Of a stretch of 64,000 nucleotides of DNA, positions 1 to 8,123 are shown in pieces. The stretch covers positions 248,001 through 312,000 of the forward strand of contig NC_014150.1 in NCBI RefSeq assembly GCF_000092845.1, in the 5' to 3' direction. Position 1 is the stretch's first letter. Each line of letters begins with the position of its first letter. The notes under the pieces are model-generated. The model searched no databases. It was given only the letters and a program-made list of their open reading frames with translations, and was not told where the DNA came from. Origin of the DNA: Brachyspira murdochii DSM 12563. GTDB lineage: Bacteria; Spirochaetota; Brachyspiria; Brachyspirales; Brachyspiraceae. The position numbers were made by a program, and so were the translations under genes.

Positions 1-292
1 TTGTAGTGGATACGTTTAGAGCAAGTCTGAAAGCTGTCATAACAAGAAGTACAGAAGGAAATACACTGAAATCATTGGCACTTTTTATACTAAGCACCAT
101 AAGTAATATTAATAATGATACTATAATATTTACTATAAGCAAAAAGTCTAATACAAAGGAAGGTAATGGTATAATGAGCATCATTATTACCATAACCGCA
201 CCTACAGCAAACATTATATCGCTGTGTCTGCTCATATTAGCAGGCAGTTTTATATTATCTAATATTGATTTAGCACCATTCATTGTTGCCAC
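1..292 (-). CDS. flhA: Flagellar export protein FlhA, N-terminal part (cut by window edge)
   Basis: FlhA is the large integral membrane subunit of the flagellar type III export gate. Translating the minus strand from a GTG at 292 gives about 97 residues ending in FPSVLLVMTAFRLALNVST, the hallmark FlhA segment after the second membrane helix. Two hydrophobic helices are visible before it. GTG is chosen because a strong GGAGG lies 8 nt upstream, whereas the nearby ATG (codon 4) is too far from it. It starts 12 nt after the flhB stop, so it is co-transcribed. The rest of the gene lies outside the window. Identification is firm; only the exact start is inferred. Confidence 0.93.
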   Translation of the reverse strand, partial: MATMNGAKSILDNIKLPANMSRHSDIMFAVGAVMVIMMLIIPLPSFVLDFLLIVNIIVSLLILLMVLSIKSANDFSVFPSVLLVMTAFRLALNVSTT

Positions 293-304
293 TTTTTATT
301 CCTC

Positions 305-1504
305 CTATATAGCCCTTGCCATTTTTTCATTACGTATTCTATATACTTCGCCAAGTATTCTTGAAACAACATGGAACAGTTTTTCTGGTATATACTGCCC
401 TATTTCAACATTAAAATATAATTCACGGGCTAAAGGTTTATTCTCTACTATTTGTACATCATTTTCTTTAGCTATTTCTTTTATTCTTAAAGCTATATGA
501 TCCGCTCCCTTAGCTGTTACTACTGGAGCATAATCGCCATTTTCATATTTTAAAGCAACTGCAAAGTGAGTCGGGTTTGTAATAACTACATCAGCCTCTG
601 GTACAGCTTTAAGCATCGTTCTGCTTACAATCTTTCTAGCCATATCCTGCAATTGACTTTTTACCAAAGGATCTCCTTCCATCTCTTTGAACTCTTCTTT
701 CATCTCATGCTTTGTCATTTTCAAGCTGTTAATATACTGCCTTCTTTGAAAGAAATAGTCGAAAGCAGATACTATTATCATAAATACTATTACCTTAGCA
801 AGCATCTCCAAAACTATAAAAAAGAAAAGATGCATAGCCTGAGGAAGCTCCATATTAGTCATATTAAATAGTTCAGTGCTTTTTCCATATATGGTAGTAA
901 AAGTAAGAAATGATATAACTACCATTTTAAACAAAATTTTTGCCAAGTTCATTAAGTTTTGTGAAGAAACAAATACCCTCTCTTTAAAGTTTGACCAAGT
1001 AGGAGCTATTCTTTTAAAATTAGGTTTTAATTTTTTAGTCGTAAATAGGAATTTAGTTTGTGCTAGATTAATACCCACACCTACAACCAAAGCTACTGCC
1101 AAAACTATACCTGCAGTTTTTGCTATTAAAACTACTATCTCCAAAAACATATCCGGCAGAGACAATACATTCATAGTGGCGTCTGCTGTTGATATTTTAT
1201 TTAATATTGTCATAAAGAATTTAGACACTGTATCAGTTAAATATGTTGTAAGAAGTGCTATTACTGCTATTGTAACTGCTAAAACAAGAGTTTGATTTAT
1301 TTCTGCAGAGTTTACGACACGTCCTTCTTCTTCTCTTGCTTTTCTTTTCTTTCTCTCTGTAGGAAGCTCTGTTCTGCCTTCATCTTCAGGAGATGCAAAT
1401 AATGTTAACACATAGCCTTTTTTTGTAATACGTAAATATTTTCTGTATAGCTTGGCTTTAAATATTATTAATAGTTCAAGTACGGAAGATATTATATTTT
1501 TCAT
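305..1504 (-). CDS. flhB: Flagellar export protein FlhB
   Basis: FlhB is the export-gate subunit that switches substrate specificity from rod/hook to filament proteins. The 399-residue product has the conserved N-terminal EDEGRTELPTERK segment, about four membrane helices (residues 75-245) and a cytoplasmic C-terminal domain. The self-cleavage motif NPTH is at residues 310-313. The N-terminus is about 35 residues longer than in enteric FlhB. The ATG overlaps the fliR stop as ATGA and follows GGGAGG, so translational coupling is likely and the long start is credible. Confidence 0.96.
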   Translation of the reverse strand: MKNIISSVLELLIIFKAKLYRKYLRITKKGYVLTLFASPEDEGRTELPTERKKRKAREEEGRVVNSAEINQTLVLAVTIAVIALLTTYLTDTVSKFFMTILNKISTADATMNVLSLPDMFLEIVVLIAKTAGIVLAVALVVGVGINLAQTKFLFTTKKLKPNFKRIAPTWSNFKERVFVSSQNLMNLAKILFKMVVISFLTFTTIYGKSTELFNMTNMELPQAMHLFFFIVLEMLAKVIVFMIIVSAFDYFFQRRQYINSLKMTKHEMKEEFKEMEGDPLVKSQLQDMARKIVSRTMLKAVPEADVVITNPTHFAVALKYENGDYAPVVTAKGADHIALRIKEIAKENDVQIVENKPLARELYFNVEIGQYIPEKLFHVVSRILGEVYRIRNEKMARAI

Positions 1505-2304
1505 ATAGTACCTCCCGATAAGAAAGTTATTATATTATTAACATCTGATATAGTATATTCTAATATTCTCATAAAGTTAGAAACAAGTACTGGTATTAGT
1601 ATATAATAAGAAACAATACCAACTCCTATTTGCATAGGAAAACCTAACATTAAAATATTCATCTGAGGAGCTGCTTTTGCCAACAAACCCAAACTTAGCG
1701 ATAATAAAAATAAAGTAAGCATTATAGGCAAAGCAAGTGAAAGAGCTATAGAAAATAATGAACTCATATAATATATCATTCTATCTATAACACCATTAAA
1801 TGATGAAGCAAATACAGCCTTTGAGGCATCACTTAATACCGGCATAGCTTTGAAGCTGTAAAATAAAGTTCTAACCACCCAGCTTGGTCCGTCTATAGCT
1901 ATAAATATTAATACCACTACCAAAGACTGAAGCTGACCTAATACTGGAACTGTAACCTGTGATATTGGGTCAACTGTTTCTGATATACCAAATCCCATTT
2001 GAACCTCAAAGAAATTTGCCATAACCTGATAAGCAGCAAATATAATAGACATTAAAAATCCTATTAATATTCCAATAAGTGCTTCATTAAGAAGTGTTAA
2101 AAAATATTCCATAAAAGTAGGAGCAGCCTGAACAGATATATCAGCGACCAAAGGAAATATTGTAGCTGTGGCTATAAAAGCAAGTGCCATTTTTATACTA
2201 TTAGGAATAACATTAGATGAGAATAAAGGAGCTACCATAAGTATAGCTATAAACCTTACCATGATGAGCAGGTAAATCTGGAAAAAATTAACAAAATTAT
2301 CCAT
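1501..2304 (-). CDS. fliR: Flagellar export protein FliR
   Basis: FliR is a polytopic membrane subunit of the flagellar export channel and assembles with FliP and FliQ. The 267-residue product is close to the usual family length of about 260 and is nearly all hydrophobic, with about six helices. It carries the family-like segment around MGFGISETVDP and a C-terminal region rich in Leu/Ile. It lies between fliQ and flhB in canonical order and overlaps flhB by 4 nt. An AGGAATAAAGA leader precedes the ATG. Confidence 0.95.
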   Translation of the reverse strand: MDNFVNFFQIYLLIMVRFIAILMVAPLFSSNVIPNSIKMALAFIATATIFPLVADISVQAAPTFMEYFLTLLNEALIGILIGFLMSIIFAAYQVMANFFEVQMGFGISETVDPISQVTVPVLGQLQSLVVVLIFIAIDGPSWVVRTLFYSFKAMPVLSDASKAVFASSFNGVIDRMIYYMSSLFSIALSLALPIMLTLFLLSLSLGLLAKAAPQMNILMLGFPMQIGVGIVSYYILIPVLVSNFMRILEYTISDVNNIITFLSGGTI

Positions 2305-2343
2305 TCTTTATTCCTATTATTCCTAACCTATTATAAATATTTA

Positions 2344-2613
2344 TTATCTAGCTATACTAGGAAGTATGCTAAATAGTCTTACAGTAAAAGCACTTGTATA
2401 ATTAAGCATCCAAGAAGCAAGCATATATATAACAGCAAGCATCGCTATCATCTTTGGAACAAATGTTAAAGTTTGCTCCTGAATACTTGTAGTAGCCTGA
2501 AGTATAGAAATTATCAAACCTACTATTATTGATACGCCCAAAACAGGAGCAGAAAGAAGCATAAAAACCCATAATGTTTCCTGCACCAAAACAATAATTG
2601 AAGTATCACTCAT
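2344..2613 (-). CDS. fliQ: Flagellar export protein FliQ
   Basis: FliQ is a small membrane subunit of the export gate. The 89-residue product has the two-helix hairpin typical of the family, with the conserved central segment ATTSIQEQTLTFVPK between the helices. It lies 39 nt upstream of fliR and 52 nt downstream of fliP in the usual order. The start is the only sensible ATG and has AAGGA about 6 nt upstream. Confidence 0.95.
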   Translation of the reverse strand: MSDTSIIVLVQETLWVFMLLSAPVLGVSIIVGLIISILQATTSIQEQTLTFVPKMIAMLAVIYMLASWMLNYTSAFTVRLFSILPSIAR

Positions 2614-2665
2614 AAAAATTCCTTAAAATAAATTAACTATATAAAAACCAAATACTTTTTTATAA

Positions 2666-3454
2666 TTATTGGAAACTTTGAACTATTTGAAGTATTAATA
2701 GTTTCCAGCCATCAACTGCCACAAACAAAATTATCTTTAAAGGTAAAGATATCATAATAGGCGGAAGCATTATCATACCCATAGCCATAAGTATAGAAGC
2801 AACAACCAAGTCTATAACAATAAATGGTATAAATAAATATATTCCCATTTTGAATGCTATAGTAAGCTCATTTATTATAAATGCAGGCACTACTACTATA
2901 GTGGGTATTCTATTCAAATCATCTACAGTCTGAATATCTCTAAGCCTTATATTAGTATCACTTATACTTAGAAATAAATCCAAACTCTTCATACCGTTTT
3001 CACCTCTTAAAGAGTTAAACATAAACATTCTTATAGGCTGTATGCCTCTGCTGTATAATTCATTGACACCTATAGATCCGTTTAAATACGGCTGCAGTGC
3101 CTCATTATTGACCTGAGTTAATGTAGGCATCATTATAAAAAATGTAAGGAATAGCGAAAGCCCCATTATCAATGCTCTTGGCGGGGTTTCCTGTAAAGAC
3201 AATGCCCTTTGTACGAAACTTAATACTATTGAAACTCTTATAAAACTTGTTGTCATTATTATAATAGACGGAGATAAAGACAATATTGTTAAAAGAAATA
3301 ATATTTGAAGACCTAAACTTACCTGCTGCGGAGTCTGAGCCTGAGTTACATTAAGTCCTATTGTAGGTATTGGTATTTGAGTATTATTCTGAGCGTAAGC
3401 TGCTGCAGGTATAAGTAAACATAATACCAAAACTACCATAAGAAACTTTCGCAT
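2666..3454 (-). CDS. fliP: Flagellar export protein FliP
   Basis: FliP is the main pore-forming subunit of the export gate. The 262-residue product starts with a cleavable signal peptide (likely cut after Ala21, AYA|Q). Helices follow, with the conserved MTSFIRVSIVLSF region and a C-terminal helix block containing MGMIMLPP. It is the first gene of the fliP-fliQ-fliR-flhB-flhA unit, with GGAG 7 nt before the ATG. No fliO, fliM or fliN lies upstream. The next gene upstream is an unrelated acetyltransferase, so a promoter is expected in 3455-3640. Confidence 0.96.
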   Translation of the reverse strand: MRKFLMVVLVLCLLIPAAAYAQNNTQIPIPTIGLNVTQAQTPQQVSLGLQILFLLTILSLSPSIIIMTTSFIRVSIVLSFVQRALSLQETPPRALIMGLSLFLTFFIMMPTLTQVNNEALQPYLNGSIGVNELYSRGIQPIRMFMFNSLRGENGMKSLDLFLSISDTNIRLRDIQTVDDLNRIPTIVVVPAFIINELTIAFKMGIYLFIPFIVIDLVVASILMAMGMIMLPPIMISLPLKIILFVAVDGWKLLILQIVQSFQ

Positions 3455-3640
3455 TTGAGAACTCCAACTTTATAAATTTTTTTCCTAATATTTTTTCTTC
3501 TAAAAACGATAATCTTTACGACTTGAATAAAGTTAACATATTATTCTAAAATAGTCAAGTATTATGTTAACTAATTTGCAATCAACTCAATAAAAATTAA
3601 ATCTCATACTAAAAGCAAAATAACATTTACAGTATCAATA

Positions 3641-3667
3641 CACTATATATAAAATTTATTTATAGTG
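3641..3667 (-). terminator. Possible weak terminator after the GNAT gene
   Basis: CACTATA and TATAGTG form a 7-bp stem around a 13-nt AT-rich loop just past the stop of the minus-strand acetyltransferase gene. The T-run that follows is poor, so this is a tentative call. Confidence 0.35.
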
Positions 3668-3672
3668 TTATT

Positions 3673-4173
3673 TTAAATAAAAAGCCCCATAATATAACAA
3701 TTGTAATAAATTCCATTTATACAAAAAAAACTTTTTATTTCTCCTTCTATCTCAAAACCCGCTTTTTTATACAGTTTTAACGCTCTTTCATTATCAGTTC
3801 TTACAGTTAATTCTATTTTTTTTATAGAATTAAGCCGGCAGTAATAAATAGCGTGATTTATAAGTTCAGAAGCTATGCCTCTTGACCAATAATCCTTTAA
3901 TACAGCTATACCAAGGTCTGCCCTATGCTTTATTCTAACTTTATTAACGCCTTTTAAATTACATATTCCTACAATTTTACCGCTAATTTCGTATAAAAAC
4001 ATTTTTTCTAATGTTAAATGCTGTATGCTTTGAAGAAATTCCTCCTCTCTTTTTACATTTAGCTGTCTTTCTTCAGAACCAGAAACTAAAAAATCTGTTT
4101 CATCAGAGACTTTTTTTATATATTCTATAATATCCTGAGCATCTTCTATATGTGCTTCACGTATATTATTCAT
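3673..4173 (-). CDS. GNAT family N-acetyltransferase
   Basis: A 166-residue GNAT-fold protein expected to transfer an acetyl group from acetyl-CoA; the substrate is unknown. The central acetyl-CoA-binding stretch runs LGIAVLKDYWSRGIASEL (about residues 87-104). It is followed by the usual beta strand IKKIELTVRTDNERALKLY and a KKAGFEIEGE turn, typical of RimI/RimL-like members. It is transcribed away from the META-domain gene and shares a 177-nt divergent promoter region with it. An AGGT sequence about 8 nt upstream supports the ATG. Confidence 0.85.
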   Translation of the reverse strand: MNNIREAHIEDAQDIIEYIKKVSDETDFLVSGSEERQLNVKREEEFLQSIQHLTLEKMFLYEISGKIVGICNLKGVNKVRIKHRADLGIAVLKDYWSRGIASELINHAIYYCRLNSIKKIELTVRTDNERALKLYKKAGFEIEGEIKSFFCINGIYYNCYIMGLFI

Positions 4174-4350
4174 AATATATTACCTGCATATTATTATCGG
4201 ATTTTATTATGTAAACTATAATATGATAACTTATTTTTCTTTTTTTGCAATTTATTTTAATAGTTTTTTATTTTTTTTATTATACATTTTACACTATAAT
4301 TGTTATATTAGTTATATGAATAATAATTATCAAGGATAAAATATTTATAT

Positions 4351-5067
4351 ATGATAAAAAAATTAACATATATTCTTATTTTTTTGGCATATTCTATTGC
4401 CTTGTTTTCTGAAACGGATTTTAATATTGATGATAGTATAATTACTAAAATATTAAGCGGAAAGGTTTACACTTTAGATAATTTAGCAAAGAACAGCATT
4501 ACAATTATTTTTGATGATAATAAAATAAGCGGAAAATCAACTATCAATACATACAGTGCTTCATACCGTATAATAGGAGATAATATAGAAATTAACGATA
4601 TATCAGCTTCAAAAATGAACGGGCCTCAAAATTTAATGAAAGAAGAGGAAGAATATTTACAATTACTTTCAGAAGCTCATAATTTAGAAATAAAAGGTAA
4701 TATTTTAAAAATAAAAACTAATACTGATAAAGAATTAATATTTAAAGAAGTAATAGAATTATCTTCAAATTATCTTAAAGGTAAAGAATTTGTATTAAAA
4801 AATTCATCTGATGAATTAAATATCACTATTGGTTTTACCAAAAATTATATCTACGGTTATAATAATAGAGATAAATATTTCTCTGCTTACACTATTAGTG
4901 ATGATAGAATTTTAATAAAAGATATAAAAACAGAAAGTACTGAAGAAACAGCTAATGATAAATATATAAATTTGTTAGGAAGTATATCTAAAATATCATT
5001 AGAAGGAGATGAACTCATATTAACAACCAAAGATAAAGAAAAGTTAATATACAAGATGAAGTCTTAA
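4351..5067 (+). CDS. Secreted protein with two META (HslJ-like) domains
   Basis: A 238-residue exported protein. An N-terminal signal peptide (MIKKLTYILIFLAYSIALFS) precedes two similar beta-rich units. Unit 1 (about residues 32-135) matches the META/HslJ pattern: a GKVYTLDNL strand, then SGKSTINTYSASY, then KMNGPQNLMKEEEEYLQLL, then a final LIFKEV strand. Unit 2 (about 143-236) repeats the plan (GKEFVLKN, YFSAYTI, NDKYINLLGSISKI, KLIYKM) but is more diverged. META domains occur in heat-inducible or secreted proteins of poorly known role. The gene stands alone and is followed by a strong terminator at 5133-5172. Confidence 0.7.
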   Translation: MIKKLTYILIFLAYSIALFSETDFNIDDSIITKILSGKVYTLDNLAKNSITIIFDDNKISGKSTINTYSASYRIIGDNIEINDISASKMNGPQNLMKEEEEYLQLLSEAHNLEIKGNILKIKTNTDKELIFKEVIELSSNYLKGKEFVLKNSSDELNITIGFTKNYIYGYNNRDKYFSAYTISDDRILIKDIKTESTEETANDKYINLLGSISKISLEGDELILTTKDKEKLIYKMKS

Positions 5068-5132
5068 TTTTTTATTTGATTTTATAAACAAAGCAATTAT
5101 TCATTATTATCAGACTCCTAACACTATTATTG

Positions 5133-5172
5133 ATGGGCTTGTGATTTTTCTTAATCATAAGCCCATTACTTT
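5133..5172 (+). terminator. Rho-independent terminator of the META gene
   Basis: ATGGGCTTGTGA pairs with TCATAAGCCCAT (one mismatch) around a 10-nt loop. It is followed by TACTTTTT, 66 nt after the META gene stop. Confidence 0.8.
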
Positions 5173-5211
5173 TTACTTAATCACTTAAATATAATTAAAA
5201 ACTTATAATAG

Positions 5212-5436
5212 ACTTGTTTCAAAACTCAATTTCTTAATACTTATAGTTTTTTAATTTAGTATTTTTTTTCATTGTAGTTGGGACTTTGATACGAACCAAA
5301 CACCACTTCTTTTGTAACGCTGTCTGCATATTTATATACTAAAATAATAATTTATACAACATATAAAACATTATATTCGTAGTCTTAAAATTAAATAATT
5401 TTTATAATTAATCTCGTTAAGAATTTTAAAACAAGT
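5212..5436. repeat. Decayed repeat element with inverted ends (copy A)
   Basis: The ends are inverted repeats: ACTTGTTT(C)AAAA on the left and TTTTAAAACAAGT on the right. Read in reverse complement, this 225-bp element aligns with 33944-34087. The two share the end sequence, an exact 17-mer (AATATAATGTTTTATAT on the minus strand here, 5361-5377) and AAATATGCAG. Copy A has about 80 bp more, holding a gene remnant. It looks like a MITE-like or degenerate mobile element; no transposase gene is present. Confidence 0.55.
5256..5351 (-). pseudogene. Remnant of a protein gene 3' end
   Basis: The minus strand reads 31 sense codons between two stops, ending ADSVTKEVVFGSYQSPNYNE-KKY. Its composition resembles a real protein rather than the AT-rich surroundings. 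It has no start codon or ribosome-binding site. The parent protein is not recognised. It lies wholly inside repeat copy A and is missing from copy B. Confidence 0.35.
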
Positions 5437-5566
5437 ATAATATACTGATTTTAATTTAATCAGCTAAATATATTTTACTGTTTCTTTTTATTAATGTTAT
5501 ATATAGTATAGCTACAAACGTCATTTGTTGCGCTCTTAAGATATATATACAAACCCATTACTTTTT

Positions 5567-5604
5567 CACTCTATGAATAATATAATTTCATAGAGTGTTT
5601 TTTT
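5567..5604 (+). terminator. Strong terminator without an obvious gene
   Basis: CACTCTATGAA pairs perfectly with TTCATAGAGTG across a 9-nt loop and is followed by seven T. It lies 94 nt before the PBP gene and about 500 nt after the last plus-strand stop codon. Confidence 0.8.
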
Positions 5605-5697
5605 ATATATATAATTTTTGTAATAGAAAAAATATGTTGATTAAATGAATAATTATTTGTATAATAAGAAAATAAAATATATGCTAGGATAAGTAAA

Positions 5698-8097
5698 TTG
5701 AAATTTTTAAAGAAAATATGGGATAATTATAATAAAATAAATATAGAGCAATTTAAAAAATTTTATATTGTGTTTATGTCAGTTATATTTTTGGCAGTTA
5801 CTATAGTGCTTTCTATTTTAGCAGCTGATATAGTTTTGCAGCCTGATGTTCAAGCGGTAGAATTATATAAACCTACAATACCTACAAAAATTTATGATAT
5901 AAAAGGCGAGGTAATATCAGAGTTTTTCACAGAGCAAAGAGCATTAGTTGAATATAAAGACCTACCTCCGGAACTAATAGAAGCTATTATCTCTATGGAA
6001 GATAATAACTTTATGACGCATTTCGGTATAGATATTTTTGGTATATTCAGAGGTACTATAGGTAATATACTTACTGGAAAAAGAGCTAGAGGAGCAAGTA
6101 CATTAACTCAGCAGGTAGCTAGAAACATAGTATTAAAATCAAGTGAAAGAACTATAATGAGAAAGTTAAAAGAAATTTGGGTAACTTTCCAAATAGAAAA
6201 AAGACTCACAAAAGAAGAAATAGTTACATTATATTTTAATCAAATATACTTCGGGCACTCTGTTTACGGAGTTCAGGCAGCTAGCAGATTTTATTTTAAT
6301 AAAGATGTTAAAGATTTGGATTTAGCAGAATGTGCAATGCTCGCTACGCTTCCGCCAGCACCAAATGCCTACTCACCTATTAATAATCCTAATATATCAA
6401 TAGCAAGACATAAAGTTGTATTAAACAGAATGGCTGATTTAAAGTTTATAACAAGAGAAGAAGCAGCGGAAGCCCATAAAGAGTTTTGGGAAACATATAC
6501 TGGTAAAATAGGAAGAAGAGGTTCTACTGCATACAGTGCATCTATAGACAGAGCCCCATATGTTACAGAGTATGTAAGAAGACAATTAGTTGACAGATAC
6601 GGAGAGAAAGCGTTAAAAGAAGACGGACTTAAAATATACACTACAATAGATATAGAAAAACAGGAAGAAGCTCAGAGATTATTAACTGAAGCACTTACAG
6701 AATATAACAATAAATATGAAGGCGGTTCTATGGATATTATCAATATATACAATAGAGAAACCATAGACAGAGTAAAAATGCTTTCTATATTATTTAATCT
6801 TCCAGAAAACAGTGCTTATAATAAATTTAATATCGCTGTAAGAGATACTTTAAATAAATATACTACTTTACCATTAGCATTAATATCTGATATATTCGGT
6901 ATGGAAGAAGTTAATGATATAACTATGGAAGTAATGAAAGCTGATGAGGCAGAACTTTCAAGGCAAATTGAAGGTGCATTAGTTGCGATAGACCCTAGAA
7001 ACGGATATATAGTTTCAATGGTTGGAGGCTCAGGATTTACTGCTAGAAATCAATTTAATCGTGCCACTCAAGCAAGAAGACAGGCTGGAAGTGCATTCAA
7101 ACCTTTTGTATATGCGGCATCAATGGATATTAGTAATTATAGTCCTTCTACTATAGTAAGCGATGCTCCTATAGGTTTTGTTCCAGAAGAGGGAGAAGAT
7201 GGAGAAGTTTGGATACCTAAAAACTATTCCGGAAACTTTAAAGGCGATGTTAGTTTAAGATATGCATTAGCAGCTTCATTAAATATCGCTACTGTTAATG
7301 TACTTAATTATGTAGGTATTACAAATGCTATTAATTATGTAGAGCCTATATTTAAAGCTGAACATAATTCTGATAAATCTAAAAGAATGTTTAATCCAGA
7401 TTTAACTTTAGGACTTGGTACAGGGCTTTTCACTCCTTTAGAGCTTACAACAGGTTTTGCTGAGTTTGCAAATGAAGGTAAGGAAGTTAACCCTATACTT
7501 ATAAGATATGTTACTGACAGATACGGCATTGTCATAGATAATTTTGAAGAAGAGCTTAAAAAAGAAGTAACATTAAGAGGAGGACCTAAACAGGTTATCA
7601 GCAAAGAAGCTGCATACTTAATAAGCGATATATTAATGGGTGTATTAAGAGGCGGTACTGCCACTAGTGCAATGTATGAAGCTGGATTTACTAGAAGAGG
7701 TGCTGGTAAAACAGGTACTTCTAATGACTGGAAAGATGCTTGGTTTGTAGGATATACTCCGGAACTTGCTACTGGAATATGGATTGGTTTTGATTCATTT
7801 AAATACTCTTTAGGAAATAATCAGGTTGGCGGAAGAGTTGCTGCTCCTATATGGGGTAAATATATGGTGGCTGCTTTAAAAGAAGTTAAGCCTACTTGGT
7901 ATGACAGACCTGATGATATTGTAAGTATGCAGGTATGTGCTATTAGCGGTAAATTACCTGGTCCTTCATGCTATTCATTTCAGACTGATTTATTTATTAC
8001 GAATAAAATACCAACTGAAACCTGCAATGTATGTTCGCATTATTTGGAAGATTCTAATGAGCTTGACAGCATAATTGATTCTTTCCTTAACTATTAA
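5698..8097 (+). CDS. mrcA: Class A penicillin-binding protein (PBP1A type)
   Basis: A bifunctional peptidoglycan synthase that polymerises glycan strands and cross-links stem peptides outside the inner membrane. The 799-residue product has one N-terminal membrane anchor (about residues 22-45). A glycosyltransferase family 51 domain follows, with catalytic Glu101 in SMEDNNFMTHFG and the RGASTLTQQVARN motif. The transpeptidase domain has Ser465-Ala-Phe-Lys468, Ser527-Leu-Asn529 and Lys671-Thr-Gly-Thr674. The start is TTG, supported by AGGA 8 nt upstream and no in-frame ATG near it. The C-terminus has four Cys, two of them as CNVC. Confidence 0.95.
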   Translation: MKFLKKIWDNYNKINIEQFKKFYIVFMSVIFLAVTIVLSILAADIVLQPDVQAVELYKPTIPTKIYDIKGEVISEFFTEQRALVEYKDLPPELIEAIISMEDNNFMTHFGIDIFGIFRGTIGNILTGKRARGASTLTQQVARNIVLKSSERTIMRKLKEIWVTFQIEKRLTKEEIVTLYFNQIYFGHSVYGVQAASRFYFNKDVKDLDLAECAMLATLPPAPNAYSPINNPNISIARHKVVLNRMADLKFITREEAAEAHKEFWETYTGKIGRRGSTAYSASIDRAPYVTEYVRRQLVDRYGEKALKEDGLKIYTTIDIEKQEEAQRLLTEALTEYNNKYEGGSMDIINIYNRETIDRVKMLSILFNLPENSAYNKFNIAVRDTLNKYTTLPLALISDIFGMEEVNDITMEVMKADEAELSRQIEGALVAIDPRNGYIVSMVGGSGFTARNQFNRATQARRQAGSAFKPFVYAASMDISNYSPSTIVSDAPIGFVPEEGEDGEVWIPKNYSGNFKGDVSLRYALAASLNIATVNVLNYVGITNAINYVEPIFKAEHNSDKSKRMFNPDLTLGLGTGLFTPLELTTGFAEFANEGKEVNPILIRYVTDRYGIVIDNFEEELKKEVTLRGGPKQVISKEAAYLISDILMGVLRGGTATSAMYEAGFTRRGAGKTGTSNDWKDAWFVGYTPELATGIWIGFDSFKYSLGNNQVGGRVAAPIWGKYMVAALKEVKPTWYDRPDDIVSMQVCAISGKLPGPSCYSFQTDLFITNKIPTETCNVCSHYLEDSNELDSIIDSFLNY

Positions 8098-8123
8098 GCA
8101 GATATAAATAAACGGATAAAAAT

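Larger units (their letters stand above)
5068..5697. other. Gene-poor interval between META gene and PBP gene
   Basis: This 630-nt stretch holds no full gene. It contains two strong plus-strand terminators (5133-5172, 5567-5604), a repeat element with inverted ends (5212-5436) and a short protein-gene remnant on the minus strand (5256-5351). The phrase CCCATTACTTTTT occurs twice, next to each terminator. The second terminator has no protein gene before it, so a small RNA in about 5440-5604 is possible. Confidence 0.6.

Noticed and set aside
6-500. 164-residue plus-strand open frame
   Set aside because: It is antisense to flhA and flhB, both of which have clear family motifs and ribosome-binding sites.
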